A stretch of 64,000 nucleotides of DNA from Nigrospora sphaerica (lineage: Eukaryota > Ascomycota > Sordariomycetes > Amphisphaeriales > Apiosporaceae). Position 1 is the first letter of the stretch; each line of letters starts with the position of its first letter. This document shows positions 46,687 to 58,667 of the stretch, in pieces. The position numbers were made by a program, and so were the translations under genes. The stretch covers positions 1 to 64,000 of the forward strand of contig JAGVVL010000006.1 in NCBI GenBank assembly GCA_018287875.1, written 5' to 3'. The notes beneath the pieces are model-generated. The model did not search any database. It was not told where the DNA came from and saw only the letters and a list, made by a program, of their open reading frames with translations.

Positions 46687-47774
46687 CTAGCTGTCTTCAA
46701 AAACATCACTGCAATGATTTCGACGTGTCTCTCGAGGCCAAGCCCTTCGAAGCACTGCGATTAGCCCGTCTGATGTGCAGAAAACTGCGGCTTCGAGTTC
46801 AAAACTAGCGGATCGATTTTGTTGACGAGACTCGTTTGTATCTTGCTGAGCTGGTCTGGATGTCGCGACCGCTCCCTCTGTCGATGGCTCTGGATGGTAG
46901 TGTGTAGGGTTGGGTAGTCCTGCTCCTCCACCCAAAGCGCTGTCGGTTTCATTGCCATTCTCGGCTGCGAAGTCCTCGTTCCTTCGGGGATCCCGATAGC
47001 GAAACCGCATATACTGTATAGAGTCTCTAGCCTTGGTACTCTCCAGACTCCTAACAGCGTCTCCTAAACAGTCTTCTGCAACGCATTCGTAGAAACTCTT
47101 GCCTCGCAATCGACAAGGGCTGACACCAAGAACGAGTGTCGCTGTACCGGTAGCAAACATGATTGCTAGTGTCTGGGTGAACCTATTTAGAACAAGTGCA
47201 ACCCGCAGCTCTCTCCCTGTCGATGGTATGCTTGTCGAATACGATGCGCGTGCCGGTGCATGGCGAATGGGATTGGAAGCCTCGGAAACAAACAGACGTC
47301 TGATACATGCTGCGTCGATGGCGCGCCCTGTTTCTCATCAGCCTTAAGCGCAGAAAGTGATCGTAATGCCGGACTGACTCTTGCTTCTCTCCGATCCCCG
47401 GTAGACGCACACACAAGCCACTAGAACTTCGTAGACCAGGGTGAAGCAACACTCGCAATGGATCCATCGTCCATTTAATGATCGGATTCGCAGGTAGTGG
47501 AGGGCTGCGGTCGTATCCCGCAAGATTCCTGCTGCATGTACATGGCGTGCGACCGGCAGTTCATCGGGATGAAGAAATTCAAAGCACGATCTGCCTCGGA
47601 GAGTGGATGGCTGATGACCTAAGATCCCCACTATGGACTCCGATGCGAAGAGGAAACTCGCAGCAGGTGATAAATCTACGAAGTTAGACGCAGGGTCGGT
47701 TGGCTCAGCAAGTTGCGGGCGAACTGTTGGAGAAGGATGGACTGACCGTGAATGGACATGAACATTTGCTCCAT
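46687..47774 (-). CDS. PAS-domain protein, 321 aa, three exons, intact
   Basis: Exons on the minus strand: 47774-47747, 47675-47379, 47327-46687 (28+297+641 = 966 nt, 322 codons). Intron 1 (47746-47676, 71 bp) has GTCAGT...TCTAAC...TAG; intron 2 (47378-47328, 51 bp) has GTCAGT...GCTGAT...CAG. The joined N-terminus is MEQMFMSIHDLSPAASFLFA, followed by SESIVGILGHQPSTLRGRSC, FEFLHPDELPVARHVH and WIHCECCFTLVYEVLVACVC, a complete PAS fold of the kind seen in fungal light/redox or unknown-ligand sensors. The third exon has VALVLNRFTQTLAIMFATGT, LRGKSFYECVAEDCL and YMRFRYRDPRRNEDF, a second PAS-like unit, then a low-complexity tail. No output domain, so it probably acts through a partner. Confidence 0.88.
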
Positions 47775-47931
47775 TGCGACTGCCTTAAGCTCCCATGGAT
47801 TCTTAGGTTCACTTAAAGTTTCGTTGCGATTTGAACAAGATACCACACGGGCATGGGTCCGTTTACAGCTTGCGCGTCGCACGCTGGGCCTTCGGGGAGT
47901 TGACAGGAACAGAAACCTGTGACCTACTTAG

Positions 47932-48156
47932 TTAAGAGGGAGATACGGTATCATCTTGATCTGTGTTCGAGTTGGATGACTTTTGGAGCTCCTCAAAAGC
48001 AATACCATAGCGTCTTAGGAGGTAGTCTTTGCCCGTTCGAGTGGCTGCCGTAAGACCCATCCACATCCAATATTTGCCTGTTTTCTGGCCCAAGTGCGGG
48101 GTTGTGGGAATAAGAAACGAAGGCTGAAGAAGCCGGGCGTGGGAGGCGTTTTGCAC
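47932..48156 (-). CDS. C-terminal piece of an unrecognised protein
   Basis: The segment YWMWMGLTAATRTGKDYLLR, then YGIAFEELQKSS and a charged tail ending DDTVSPS before TAA 47932-47934, reads like the end of a real protein. Upstream DNA (48157-48420) has no matching frame or clear splice site, so the rest is lost or divided by introns I could not place. It precedes the PAS gene on the same strand, 158 bp away. Function unknown. Confidence 0.35.
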   Translation of the reverse strand: MQNASHARLLQPSFLIPTTPHLGQKTGKYWMWMGLTAATRTGKDYLLRRYGIAFEELQKSSNSNTDQDDTVSPS

Positions 48157-50502
48157 TTGCTTCTAGACTTATCAGTCAGTCAATCAGTCATAGGACACCT
48201 ATGGTGGCTTTTCATAATCGCCCAAACCATACCCCTTGCTACGGCCTGGCAGTTGGTCCCCGGCAGGAGTAGCCATAATAGTACAGAGGTGGGCAGAATG
48301 ATCCCACTGGCTCATGACTGGAGCTTTTGCTTCGTGGCACGGTGGGTTAGTCCACACACCCTGTAACACCCTTGTCGTAGGTTCGCTACGTCCTTCTCCA
48401 AGGCTGCAGCTGCCACAGGACAAGTAGTAGTCCAGCAGACTCCGGTCTACATATCTTCAAACAATCGTATAACTAGCATAAACATTGATTAGCCTTTGGG
48501 TTTTGTTTAGCGTCTTTTTTGAGCTGCTTCCTCCAGGGGCATTGAATTCTGAATGAACAGGGAGTCAAGAGCGCTTGTCAAACCAGGTGGTTACTATTTT
48601 GGCTATTGCACAAAATGCTCAAAGCAGCCGGTCAAGCCTAGTATCAGGGCATTCAATACCTTAATACCGTCTTCCTTATCATATGGAACTTCCCGATGGC
48701 CGAGGATGCTCATGGGTATCTGCCCATAGTATCCGGATCTATTGGGATATAAGCTTCTTTCCGGTTTGAAGCGGGGAAGACGTACTTAACCTATGGATAT
48801 TTAAGGCGCCTTGTTGTCTTAGTCTTTGTTTGCCGGCAATACATATGCTGTACTTCTTAGAACTAAGAAGAGCGTATTGTTTTCCTTTGGGCCCCAAATG
48901 CATCGACGACGTATATCCACGCCATTGATCTGCCCTAGACCGTGACTTTACTTGTAAGTCCTCCGTTGTAGCCCGGGTATGTAAGTCAAGTATCTTTTGT
49001 GAGCAATTCCCTTGCTGTCTCTACTACCGAGTCCTGTTGCAAACCCTCAAGTAGACGAGATGATCCCCATGGCCTATGGTATTTCTATCTGTAGCAAGCT
49101 TGCTGTAAGCAATTTATCGTTTAGCTCGGAGCCTCTGGTTACTGCGCCAATGCTACTCGAAGAAGGGGTGATTCAGCCCCCGGTTGTACGGGTCCACGCG
49201 GGTCGGATTCGTGGTGTACCTTGTTCCTTTCACGCCTCAGGAGCGCCTGGTCGCCGGTACCTTGTCTTGGTGCATAAGCGCGATAGAGCACATGCACGGG
49301 CAAACACTACAGCCACTTGACTTTTGAGGCTTTAATGGGCTGAGGTCAAACATCATGGCACGCACATGATCTATCGTCTGTTCAGTACCCATTTCATCGA
49401 ACAGCTGATTTTCTATCCTTCTTGAAAGTCCCGTGAGTATTACTCTTTGACCACACGACAACCGTGGCGTTGCTCTCATTCTTCGAAATTGGCTATCCTG
49501 CTTCTTAGCTCTTGTTCCGCCAGTCCCGTTGTGACACTACTTTCGCCATGTGCGATTATACGCAGGTGTGATATAAAAAGGCCCTATCCGAATACGCAGC
49601 CTGATTCTTCAAGGTTGAATATAATTGCGGCCACTTTCGGTTTTGTGTCAGTAGGTGGTGCTATGATTACGAACAAACACACCGGGTGTGCCCACTAAAC
49701 ATTACTGCTGGTGAACCCAGGTATGTCCTCAATTCCTGCGACCGGATTCCGAGTATTGACATTGAAATAGGGGCGATGAACTGTATAGTCAGTCATCAAC
49801 AAAACCAGCAGAGACATTGGATCACATCTGGCACTCTAACAATTTCGCAGCCAGTTGCAGGCCTTATGACCCGCCGTCATGAATATGGATGGTATATTCA
49901 AAGAAGTAGACGAAAATGACCAAACATATTGCATGGCAAGTTAAGCTAAAGGCCAACCGTAAATACAGGGCCAGTCAAAGATTGAAAGATGCCAGTTGAG
50001 CACATTGCCCGAGCTAAAGCAGTCTTTTGTTCATGAGCAGGACAAATATAGGCAGCTGGTTCAAAATAATGCATTCTAACCAAAAGTTGCCACAGCAGCG
50101 TCCTTGTCCCTAAGTTTACCCTACTAAGGCATGGTTATATCTTCGGTGTATCATCTGTGTTGGATATCGTCATCTTATCCACGTAGCCGCTATCCATGAT
50201 CGTCTCAGAGCCCCAGTCCTTGGCGTACCATTGGCATTGGGCACGGCTTAGAAACTTCTACGCATGTCATTCTATAAGCTCTGGAAGTGGGTTTCCTAGC
50301 GCTGTCTGAGCTGCTTACCAAGGCACTAAATAGCATGAAAGCAGCAGAAGTAACCGCATCGACGTTTTCATACCGTAATTACTAGGTATCTCCATTATAT
50401 AAACCAGCTCTGGAATGTGGTTAAAATGATGTACAATACCGAAACTGTGTGAATGCTCCCTTCCGACAAAACTCCCAGGCCGCATACCCGCCGCTTCAGG
50501 AA
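48157..50502. other. AT-richer stretch, mostly non-coding
   Basis: Only short frames. One minus frame at 49330-49440 (LTGLSRRIENQLFDEMGTEQ) looks like an isolated exon but cannot be extended or named. Otherwise nothing seen. Confidence 0.4.
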
Positions 50503-52820
50503 TCAGTTCCAGTGTTGGCCGTTCTCGTTCCTGGAAGCTGCTGTTTCTCCTCGTGTTCGAGCCCCTTCAGCAATTGCAATCATATCTTGCAGATTTGGCG
50601 AATTGGACCGCCTTAGCAACTCAAGTGTGCGATTAGAAAGTCGGAACAAAGTTGCTGAATCGATAAACTTGGACAGGACCGGATCTCGATTGCATTGATG
50701 CAGGAGACAAATGTTTTTGTATTCCCTGTAGGGTGTTAGCGTAACACCAACCTTGAGTCAGCGAGACGACCGCTCACCGTTGGACGAGAGTGGAAACGTT
50801 TGCTATGAGTAGGCGATGCCCGAGATGAAGGCTGTGAACCACTCGGGCGCGCTCTACCATAGCATGAATTCCGCGATGAGCGTAGAATATGCATCTCAAA
50901 AAGGCATCGCGACGAATGCCCCGTGGAACCATGATTCCTAACTTGTCAACAAGATTGAAGAATTCAGACGGAGGCAAGTCGTTTGGATAGCCCTCCAACG
51001 AAGCGTTAGGATCCAGACAGAATGAGATGAACGGTTGGTGGATATCGACTTGGATTTCCCAATACTGAGCCCGTAAGCGGGCGTCGAGGGGATCGTCATC
51101 CCCTGAGGAATATTCCAGCTTCAATCCTGTAGGAAGCCATAGAAGCGGCTCCAAAAAGGTTGCACATCTGTCACGAACTGTCCCAGTGGTTCGGTTTGTA
51201 GTGACAGCCTAGAAACAGCCCTCGACTGAATGCGAAGATAGAGGTATGCCCAATACTTTTGCATAGCAGAGCTGGCACATGCTGTAGCCGCTGTCTTCCG
51301 AGGAAGGGGCAGGCAAGCTTCATGATCGTGCAATTTGCCTTGGCAGAAGGGCATTTGGGCCAAAATCTCGCTATATTCATTAGCAGGCTGACAAATCCGG
51401 TGCAAAAGGTCGGCCACCTTTCAAGCTCGAAGCATGCCCAAAATGTAAGGCTTAGCTGGTTGTCCTCCGGAGTCCTTACGCCTTCAGCCAGACGCTGCAA
51501 GACTCTGTATGATATGAGCACGAGAAGAATAGGATTTGGGCTGCACACTTACGGATGGAAGTGAAGTAGCACGATCCGGCTGGCGTTGTCAATATGCGCC
51601 CAACTCTCGTCCACCCGGCCGAGAAGCCATTGGTACAAGCCCAGGAAGAACCAGGTGAAGAGGCCATCCGCGGTGTTTTCGTTGACAGCAATCGCGTCTG
51701 CGGCCATTTTGAAGTATCGGTACCCAGGCATTTCTGTGGCCTTGGCACCAGCGTCTCGTCCGTGAGCCACAATTGGTATGGTGTCTCTATAGAGGCATAG
51801 CTCACCAAGTGCGAGTGTAGACAGCGCCAGAACACTTTGGATACTACGGCCCGATGGCACGATGTGTGGACTGGTTGCCCGGTGCAGTTCTTCTTGCAAA
51901 AATGTTCCAACCCGATCGTCAACTTCTTCGAATGGCAGGATAGGATACATACCAAGAATATCCGATTTGAAGCGTTGGGCGTGGCTCAATACTTCCCTCT
52001 CTTGGAAGGAGAAATTTTGGGATGAGTCGGGGTAATACACCTCAGGGTTCATGAGGGTGTGGACCTGGCACCGCTTTCGATTTGCAGCATGGCTGTAGAG
52101 ACTTCCCCGTGGCTCTCCTGGGGATACACGGTGGCGGCCTCAATTCGGAAGGCGCAATGTGATTCTGTATCGCTCCGTGTTGTGCAGGTTTGATAGCCGT
52201 TCTGAAAGCATGCTCATCGTCGGTCTTGTGCTGCCGCCGCAGAGCACTGCTCTTGTCGTGTGAGACGGTCTCTGATTCCGGTTTTTGGCTCTCCTGCAAA
52301 CGTCGCAGTTGCTCTCCAAGGTATCGTAGCTCCTTTTTTGTACATGTTTGATTTGCGTGCACGGTGTTCTTCAAGATTTCCAAGTTCTTCCGGATCGCGT
52401 CTTTCCTATCTCTCAATTAACAATTAAATAGATGCTGTCCGTGAAGAACCCTTACCCGTGAGAAGGTAGCTCGTTATACTCGCAGTCATATCCTTTCTGG
52501 CGGCAGTTATAGCAAGGATTCTTCTCGTCGCATTTGGCTTTTAATCTCCTACAACTCTTGCACGCCTTCAGCCATCATTAGCGTGACCATACAGAGGTAG
52601 TACGTTTAGTACTTACATGTGAGGCGCGATATGCCCTCTTCTTCGTCTTTCTAGTAGTCTCTATTTGGACTAGTATTTGGGGTGTCTGGGGCGGGCGCAC
52701 AGGATATTGGGGCCCTTGGTGGGTGTAGCCTGGTTGTTGCATGCGTGACGGAGAAGCATAAAACACATGCATCGTGGAATCCCGCGATTCTCCCTGTAGG
52801 GTGGAAGACGTGGTCTTCAT
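50503..52820 (-). CDS. Zn2Cys6 fungal transcription factor, six exons (three apparent one-base deletions)
   Basis: Exons: 52820-52617, 52565-52456, 52411-51553, 51504-51418, 51370-50778, 50725-50503; introns of 51, 44, 48, 47 and 52 bp with GT...AG. Exon 2 holds the zinc cluster CKSCRRLKAKCDEKNPC, YNCRQKGYDC, C-X2-C-X6-C-X5-C-X2-C-X6-C. Exon 3 has a coiled coil (YLGEQLRRLQESQK) and the start of the regulatory domain (VHTLMNPEVYYPD, MYPILPFEEVDDRV). Later exons give NQLSLTFWACFELESEILAQ, DPLDARLRAQYWEIQVDIHQ and PRGIRRDAFLRCIFYAHRG, with exon 6 ending GQHWN. Frames break near 52190 and 52065 (exon 3) and at the A-run 51153-51157 (exon 5). Restoring one base at each makes all splice phases agree, which supports the model. 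Confidence 0.8.
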
Positions 52821-54183
52821 AGCGCTCCTGAGATGAAGCTGCCGTTTCAAAGTGTTGTTGAAAAGAGGGCAACATCACTATATATCGGACGTGGAAATCG
52901 CCCGTAAGTTGTTAGACAACGGTCTGAGGGCGAACTCAGAATGAGAGCTTGCTCAAGTGTAGCTTAATGCGGACTGATCGATCGGTTGGCGAAACAACGT
53001 GAGCGGTAGCCAAAGTAAAGATATAATCTTTGGATGAGGCAGCGCCAATGTGTGAAGGTACTTCCCATAAAACCAAACATACTGAACCGATACAGTTTTT
53101 GATTATGGCATGGTGTGAAAGATTATCTCTAATTAGGTTTCCTCTGCTTGAGCACGTCGGCGATCATGTGAATCTGCAGACGATATGTTACGGTCGCAGC
53201 TTGGTCCTCTGCGGGGTAGCCCTTATAGTGCAGTGCTCCATTGGTAGATCATTCCCGAACCTTTTACTTTATGCCGCTGTCTGTGTTGGTCCAGACCTGT
53301 TGCAACACCTTGCAGGTCAGCCGTGTACTGCCATTGCTTCTCCAGAAAACTTTAGATAGGGTTCGTGAAGCCCGATACAGGTATATTGCTTCCATGCTCA
53401 ATTGTTGGCCATCAGAGCCGGAAGCTGCTGGGCACCAACGCTTCGTCGTCCACCTTGGCAGATATCCAGTCGCCCTGATGCACAGCCTATCGATGTTAAA
53501 AAGGTCCCCACAGCAACTCATCGGGGGTTTCAGCCTGAATTAGACATTCCAACCACTGCTCGGTTAGATGGAACAGAATATCGACCAGCAACGCACTACG
53601 TGGACAGCCATCGCGACGACTTTCAGCTGACATCCCACATAATGCGATAGCTCTTACAGAAAAGGGCATCTACCTTCTGGCGAACGAGGGCTCTATTAAT
53701 AGGCCATTGCTTTTTTGTGCCGCCACCAATCCCACCAGTTTTGACGTAAGTTGGGGTAGAGCAACTTGGGAGCCAACAGTATGATGTTGCCTATGCTAAT
53801 GACGGCCTTGTATTTTGAATCCTTTGAAACAGATCGAGTAGCATGCCCGGAATATCCCTTCTTATGACAAGAGGCAGATGTTTTTCTGTGAATCATCACC
53901 AGTTCAGCGTGTCAACGCTGGGTTGTTGTTACGTAGCGAAATGGAACCAGCGCCGTTGTCACGGCCCCAAAACCTTATGGCATTGGCTGCAGGCTATCTT
54001 GCCCACTAAACACTACGGCTGGCCCTAGGTGGCGGCGGAACCGTCAGCTTCATGTCATGTAGGAACATTCGTACCCTAGTCCATCGATCAATAAATACAT
54101 CGGCCTCGCAGAATCCTCTCTTTTGATAGAGCTGCTGGGATTCAGACGGACTTCTGCCAGGCCACAGCCACTCTATCCGCTTC
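52821..54183. other. Upstream of the regulator; no gene recognised
   Basis: Frames at 53030-53359 and 53241-53650 have no domain. Likely promoter of the minus-strand gene plus non-coding DNA. Confidence 0.4.
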
Positions 54184-54555
54184 TTGTACATCTCAGGCCC
54201 ACGCCCGCCGACTTACTTTTTTCCATGTCCGTCCTTCTTCCGCTTGCTCTTGCATCCCAGCCTTCACCTCTCCGTTACTTTGCTAAGAAGCCAACCCCTC
54301 GCCGTCCACTCCGTGGTGGCAAGGATAACAGGCGCCCCCAGGAGACAAACGCCGGATCCCCAAGAAGATTCGTTCGTCCCCGAAACGGGCCTCCTCGGTC
54401 CAGTTCAACAAATTGGCAGTGGAGACTTTGCGCCCGGCAACGGTCCAGGTCGAGAAGTGAACCACTCGAGAACGGGAGGCTACCCGTCGCTTGGTCTTGT
54501 TGTTAGGTTCTCCAGCTACACAATCCGCGTAAAGATAAATAGCGACCGAAAGGTA
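54184..54555 (+). CDS. Candidate exon of an unknown gene
   Basis: A frame with natural-looking composition (TPDPQEDSFVPETGLLGPVQ, FAPGNGPGREVNHSRTGG, then SLGLVVRFSSYTIRVKIN) runs up to a good donor site (AAAG/GTAAGC at 54555). The gene could have continued across the retrotransposon insertion point at 54762; I could not find the next exon. No domain recognised. Confidence 0.25.
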
Positions 54556-54654
54556 AGCGCCTCGCGCCCCAGCTCTCGTACTCGGACCCATACCACTGTC
54601 GCCCCCACCACCCTGACTACACAGCGCACGCCAGGCGTCTAATATCCGCATGCG

Positions 54655-54667
54655 CCCCCCCCCCCCC
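54655..54667. repeat. Poly-C run (13)
   Basis: Thirteen consecutive C, about 95 bp upstream of the retrotransposon. Confidence 0.9.
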
Positions 54668-54761
54668 AGATTTCCTGGGTATTATCACCAAAGAGCCTAC
54701 GCTGGCCAGTCCCAAAACCCTGCTATCCGCTTCACCAGATGGCATTTTCCACTGCGTATAT

Positions 54762-55062
54762 TGAGACCGGGCCAGGGCGCTTATGTCAGCCTTGATCAAG
54801 GGTGTACGCATATATAGGTCAGCCTCCGAAGCGTAGTTCTTGTGGGAGACACCATGGCGTTTTTCCCATCTTTCACTTCAACCACTACGCCTAGGCGCAG
54901 CTTCTCACACTCATTTCTGTATCTATTTTGAACCTCTTTTGCTGTCCTACATTAAGGACTGCCTTGATCAACAGTATCCTCACCTCTGCTTTACTTTTGG
55001 GATCGACCTCACGACCGTGTCTTTCCACCAGACTCCCTACAGTTCGGGGTTTCTTGGTTCCA
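54762..55062 (+). repeat. 5' LTR
   Basis: TGAGACCGGG...TTGGTTCCA, same as 62352-62652. Contains a TATATA box at 54811-54816 as likely promoter and two GATCAA motifs. Confidence 0.95.
54811..54816 (+). promoter_or_regulatory. TATA-like box in the 5' LTR
   Basis: CATATATAGG about 50 bp into the LTR; the usual place for the U3 promoter. Function inferred. Confidence 0.4.
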
Positions 55063-55084
55063 TGGCTCCCCCACAGGCTTGAAC
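55063..55084 (+). other. Primer-binding site
   Basis: TGGCTCCCCCACAGGCTTGAAC begins directly after the LTR. It starts with TGG, complementary to tRNA CCA-3', and its last part complements a T-arm (GTTCAAGCC). The tRNA identity was not determined. Confidence 0.75.
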
Positions 55085-55840
55085 TGTGAACCTCCTGATT
55101 AACAGTCAGAAGCTGCTGAGGACGGATGGCGAAGACTAACTGAACAGATTGAACGTAAGAACTTGAAGAAGCATGAGACACAGCTGGAAGGCGGGAAGGA
55201 TGAGTACCCCTAGCAGAACTGAACAGATTGCCCCCTGCTTTGAACTGAGACGCCGCGAGGCGGTGAGAACCATTAATCAGATGACACACAACACGATGCC
55301 TAAGAAGAACGAGAGATATCGGGCTAATATCGGCATCCGAAGAAAGACTCCAACATGGAAGCAACGAGAACTTACGCCAGTTATGGCTGACATGACTAGC
55401 AAACTGACCTGCCTAATATGGCAACTTGCAGAGAGACTAACGGAAATCGCCGTATTGCTTATAACACTTTTGGTCATGATGACCTCACAAACCCTCCGGT
55501 CACTTCAAGGGCTAACGCGAGTACGGCTGACGGTTATGACAGAAACGGAAGAAGCTGACGATAAGCAAACGGATCAAGGGATTCCGGTATGCGGATGCAG
55601 ACATCTGGGGCCAGCCAGGAAGCACGTCGCACACCGGTATCCCAAGACCCGACCGGTCGCTCTAAGACGACTATATGAGAGTCCCCGCCAACGGCGGAAA
55701 GACAGCGTCAGCACCAGATCCAGCAGACAAGCTTCTGATCAAGAGATTGCACACAGCACTGCACCTCAGAAACCTTTCCCCTTAGTACCCTCGAGCAAGC
55801 AACCAGTTGTCCCTCCAGACCAATTGCCTAGCTGTTACCC
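55085..55840 (+). other. Leader / N-terminal gag region, frame unclear
   Basis: A 253-codon frame at 55173-55934 is open but reads unlike a Gag protein. Better-looking peptides occur in other frames (YNTFGHDDLTNPPVTSRANA; VPANGGKTASAPDPADKLLI), interrupted by stops. This part is either an untranslated leader or a Gag N-terminus with several breaks. Confidence 0.4.
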
Positions 55841-58537
55841 GATCTCAGAGATGTCGGCGACCTCCCCGTTGATAACAAGAGTCCTCTGGGTACCCCTGAT
55901 CAAGGGAATCCACCTCTTCGTCTTTCAGATTTGAGACTCCTTCCTGATCCAGGGCACTATCCGTACCTGAAATTCGATGGCAACAACATCACGGCCTTCC
56001 TGGAAGACTGGGAGATGCACGCTCGGCGGTTCCGTTTCTCTGAGACCGACAAGATGGCCGAGTTGATGGCCTACTGCACTGGTCAAGGGACGATCTCTCA
56101 GGTCCACCTAGCAGTCAAGGAATGCACCACATGGCCGGAGTTTAAGCAGCGCCTCCTTTCTGACTTCAAGATGGAGACCTTTTGCACCAGCTCCCGCTAA
56201 GTGCAAAGCTGTCGGAGCTCGAATCTGGACCCAAGTTGTCAGACCATCAGGAGGTATACAACTACCTTGTCGAGCATAAGCAAGTTGTCAATGCTTTGAA
56301 GACTGCGTCCGCAGCGCAAGGAAGTGCTATTAAGCCGACTCGTGAAGGCCTAATTAAGCGTTTGCACCCGGATATCCAGCATATGCTATTCAGGAAGAAC
56401 CGATTCGCTGGGTATGAGGAGACCTTCAAGGACATCTCGGACTGGTTGATCGAGGAACGCATGTTCAGCAACACACTCGACGCTGATGCTGCTAAGATGC
56501 GCGCTGCAAAGATGACGCCAGATAAGAAGAGCTCTAAGCTGAAGGACAAGACTGAAAGAGCGCCTGAGGACGACATGCGCGCCGAAGCCAGAATGATCGA
56601 CGAGGCGATTGACGAGATGACCAAGAAGTTCGAAGGCCTTGGAGTCAACCGGATCCAAGCTATGATCGACGAGAGACTGAAGCAGCTGTGGCCCCCCACT
56701 TGCGAGACGGCCAGCAGAACTATCCCCTTGTCAGCAGCATTCAGACGAAGGAGGTGTCAGCTGGGTTCGTTGATCGAGACTCCTTCCGACGCGGACCATC
56801 TGGATCAGGGTTTTCCTCCTACGGAAGAGGTGGTCGAGGGGCAGAGGCTCCTATGACCGCATCCTCCCGGATAACAGCGTCCAGTTACATAGCACGTACG
56901 GCCCTGGAGACTGCTATGCTTGCGGAGACCCTAGCCACAGGAGCAACCGGTGCCCCATGCTGGCCTACTGCACTGAGCAAGGCTTCCTGCACTGGGACAC
57001 TGAAGCGCAAAGGTACCGCGCAGGCAAGCGTGGAGAGGGCCACTGGCTGGACGAGTCGATCTCGGGAGATTGCCTCCGTCGGAAGAAGCCAGCCATCTGG
57101 ATGTGCCTGATGGACATCTTCTTCAACAGGCTGGGAACGTATCAGCAGCAAGCGCACGCCAGGAACGAGCTGTTCAAACGAGACCTCATCACCCAAGAAG
57201 ACATGGATGACTTCGCAGCTTATCACCGCCGGGTGCGAATCATTGATCAAGGGCAGACGGAGTCGGCCACAGCAACCGTCAACTCAGTTGAGACCTGCGA
57301 GAAGACTTGTCAGCCAGAGGTGGACTTCGAATTCATGTGCGTCGGACATGACTCGGACGGCAGAGAGATCCTCCGCGTCGTGGAAAGAGAGCCCCTATCG
57401 CCGCGGATTGCCACGATCGAGGAAATGGGAGACGAGGAGGGCCCAGTTGTCATAGTGAATGCTGGGGAGAAGAGAGTGAGACTGGAGGACGGAAGGTACG
57501 CCCCAAGAGATACCACTCAGCCGACGAACGACCAAGCGAGACAGAGAGGCGATACACCGCCTGTGCGACCGGCGGAAACCACGGATCAAGACATTGCCGA
57601 CAGATGGGCCAAGAGAATCCTTCAGGAATTTGGCGATAAGAAGTTCACGGTCACTTGGGCCGATCTGGTTACGGAAGTCCCGAGCTTTAGTCAAGGACTA
57701 TTGAAGGTGGCGACGGACGCCATGGACAAACACCAAGGAATTGAGGAAATTATCGACACGCGCGGGGGCCCCGCAGACCCCGACAGCATCACTGTGAGAA
57801 TCGGAGGGGACGCTAAGAACAGCGCTACGACTAAAGGGCCAGGAAGGTTCACTGACGGATCACACCGAACCAATGAACTAAGACAGAAATGGAGAGCGCG
57901 AAACATGGCAAGACGCGCTGATCAAGACTCCCCACCTATCGTCAACGCGACCGACTTCTTCGCACAGCCAGACGAGATCATAACAGCAAGACCCCTGGGA
58001 CGTCTTCCAGTGAGGGTCGGGCCTAACGGCGACGAGACGTTAGTACGAGGATTACTGGACACCGGCGCTGCGATCAATGTCATTGTGGATACATACTGCA
58101 AGAAGAATAACCTGCCCTTTGTGGCATCCAGCACAGTCCTAAGAGGATGGACGGCAAATTCCGCGCCTACCGAGTCGATCGGGACTCTGGCCGATTACCT
58201 TTGGATTGGGGGACGCAAGATCCGGACAGCGTTCCAGGTCGTTAAGGCTGAGAATAGCGGACACGACATGATCCTCGGGTTGCCGTTCATCTGCGATAGC
58301 CGTGCGGTCATATCCTACAACGTACCCGAAGGCACTCCACCGATAGCCCAGCTTATTATGGGCAATGCGAAGCTCCATGTGCCAGTGGTCCCCGACAGGA
58401 AGAACGCCGATCAAGGGAATGCAACCGAGGGCTCGGCCCCAAAAGGCGCGCTACTGAGGAAGACAGCCGGCTCAGTAGCGATCACAGGCTGGAGGTCCCA
58501 AGTCACTGGCCCGCACAGCTCGCGCTTGCAGAACTAG
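55841..58537 (+). CDS. gag-pro polyprotein of the Ty3/Gypsy element (three apparent frameshifts)
   Basis: The Gag core begins near 55940 (YLKFDGNNITAFLEDWEMHA, FKQRLLSDFK) and continues LSDHQEVYNYLVEHKQVVNA and a Lys-rich helix. A Gly/Arg stretch leads to the zinc knuckle CYACGDPSHRSNRC (56912-56953, C-X2-C-X4-H-X4-C). The frame then stays open to 58537 through an acidic linker to an aspartic protease with the active site LLDTGAAINVI (Asp codon 58058) and MILGLPF. Breaks in the TTTT at 56180-56183, the C6 run at 56692-56697 and the GGGG at 56838-56841 each need one base. The protein would assemble into a particle and package the element RNA. Confidence 0.8.
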
Positions 58538-58667
58538 TGGTCAACACGATTATAGCTACGGGAGCCCCTGATCAAGATTTTCCCAACTAGGAGAAGACGA
58601 AACGATCGTCAAGAGGATCTCAGATCACGGTCTCCTACTTCTCCTTCAGGGCCTGAGAGATGAGTGC

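Noticed and set aside
55173..55934. 253-codon frame at the start of the retroelement
   Set aside because: Composition unlike Gag, and the Gag core is in another frame from about 55840; treated as leader.
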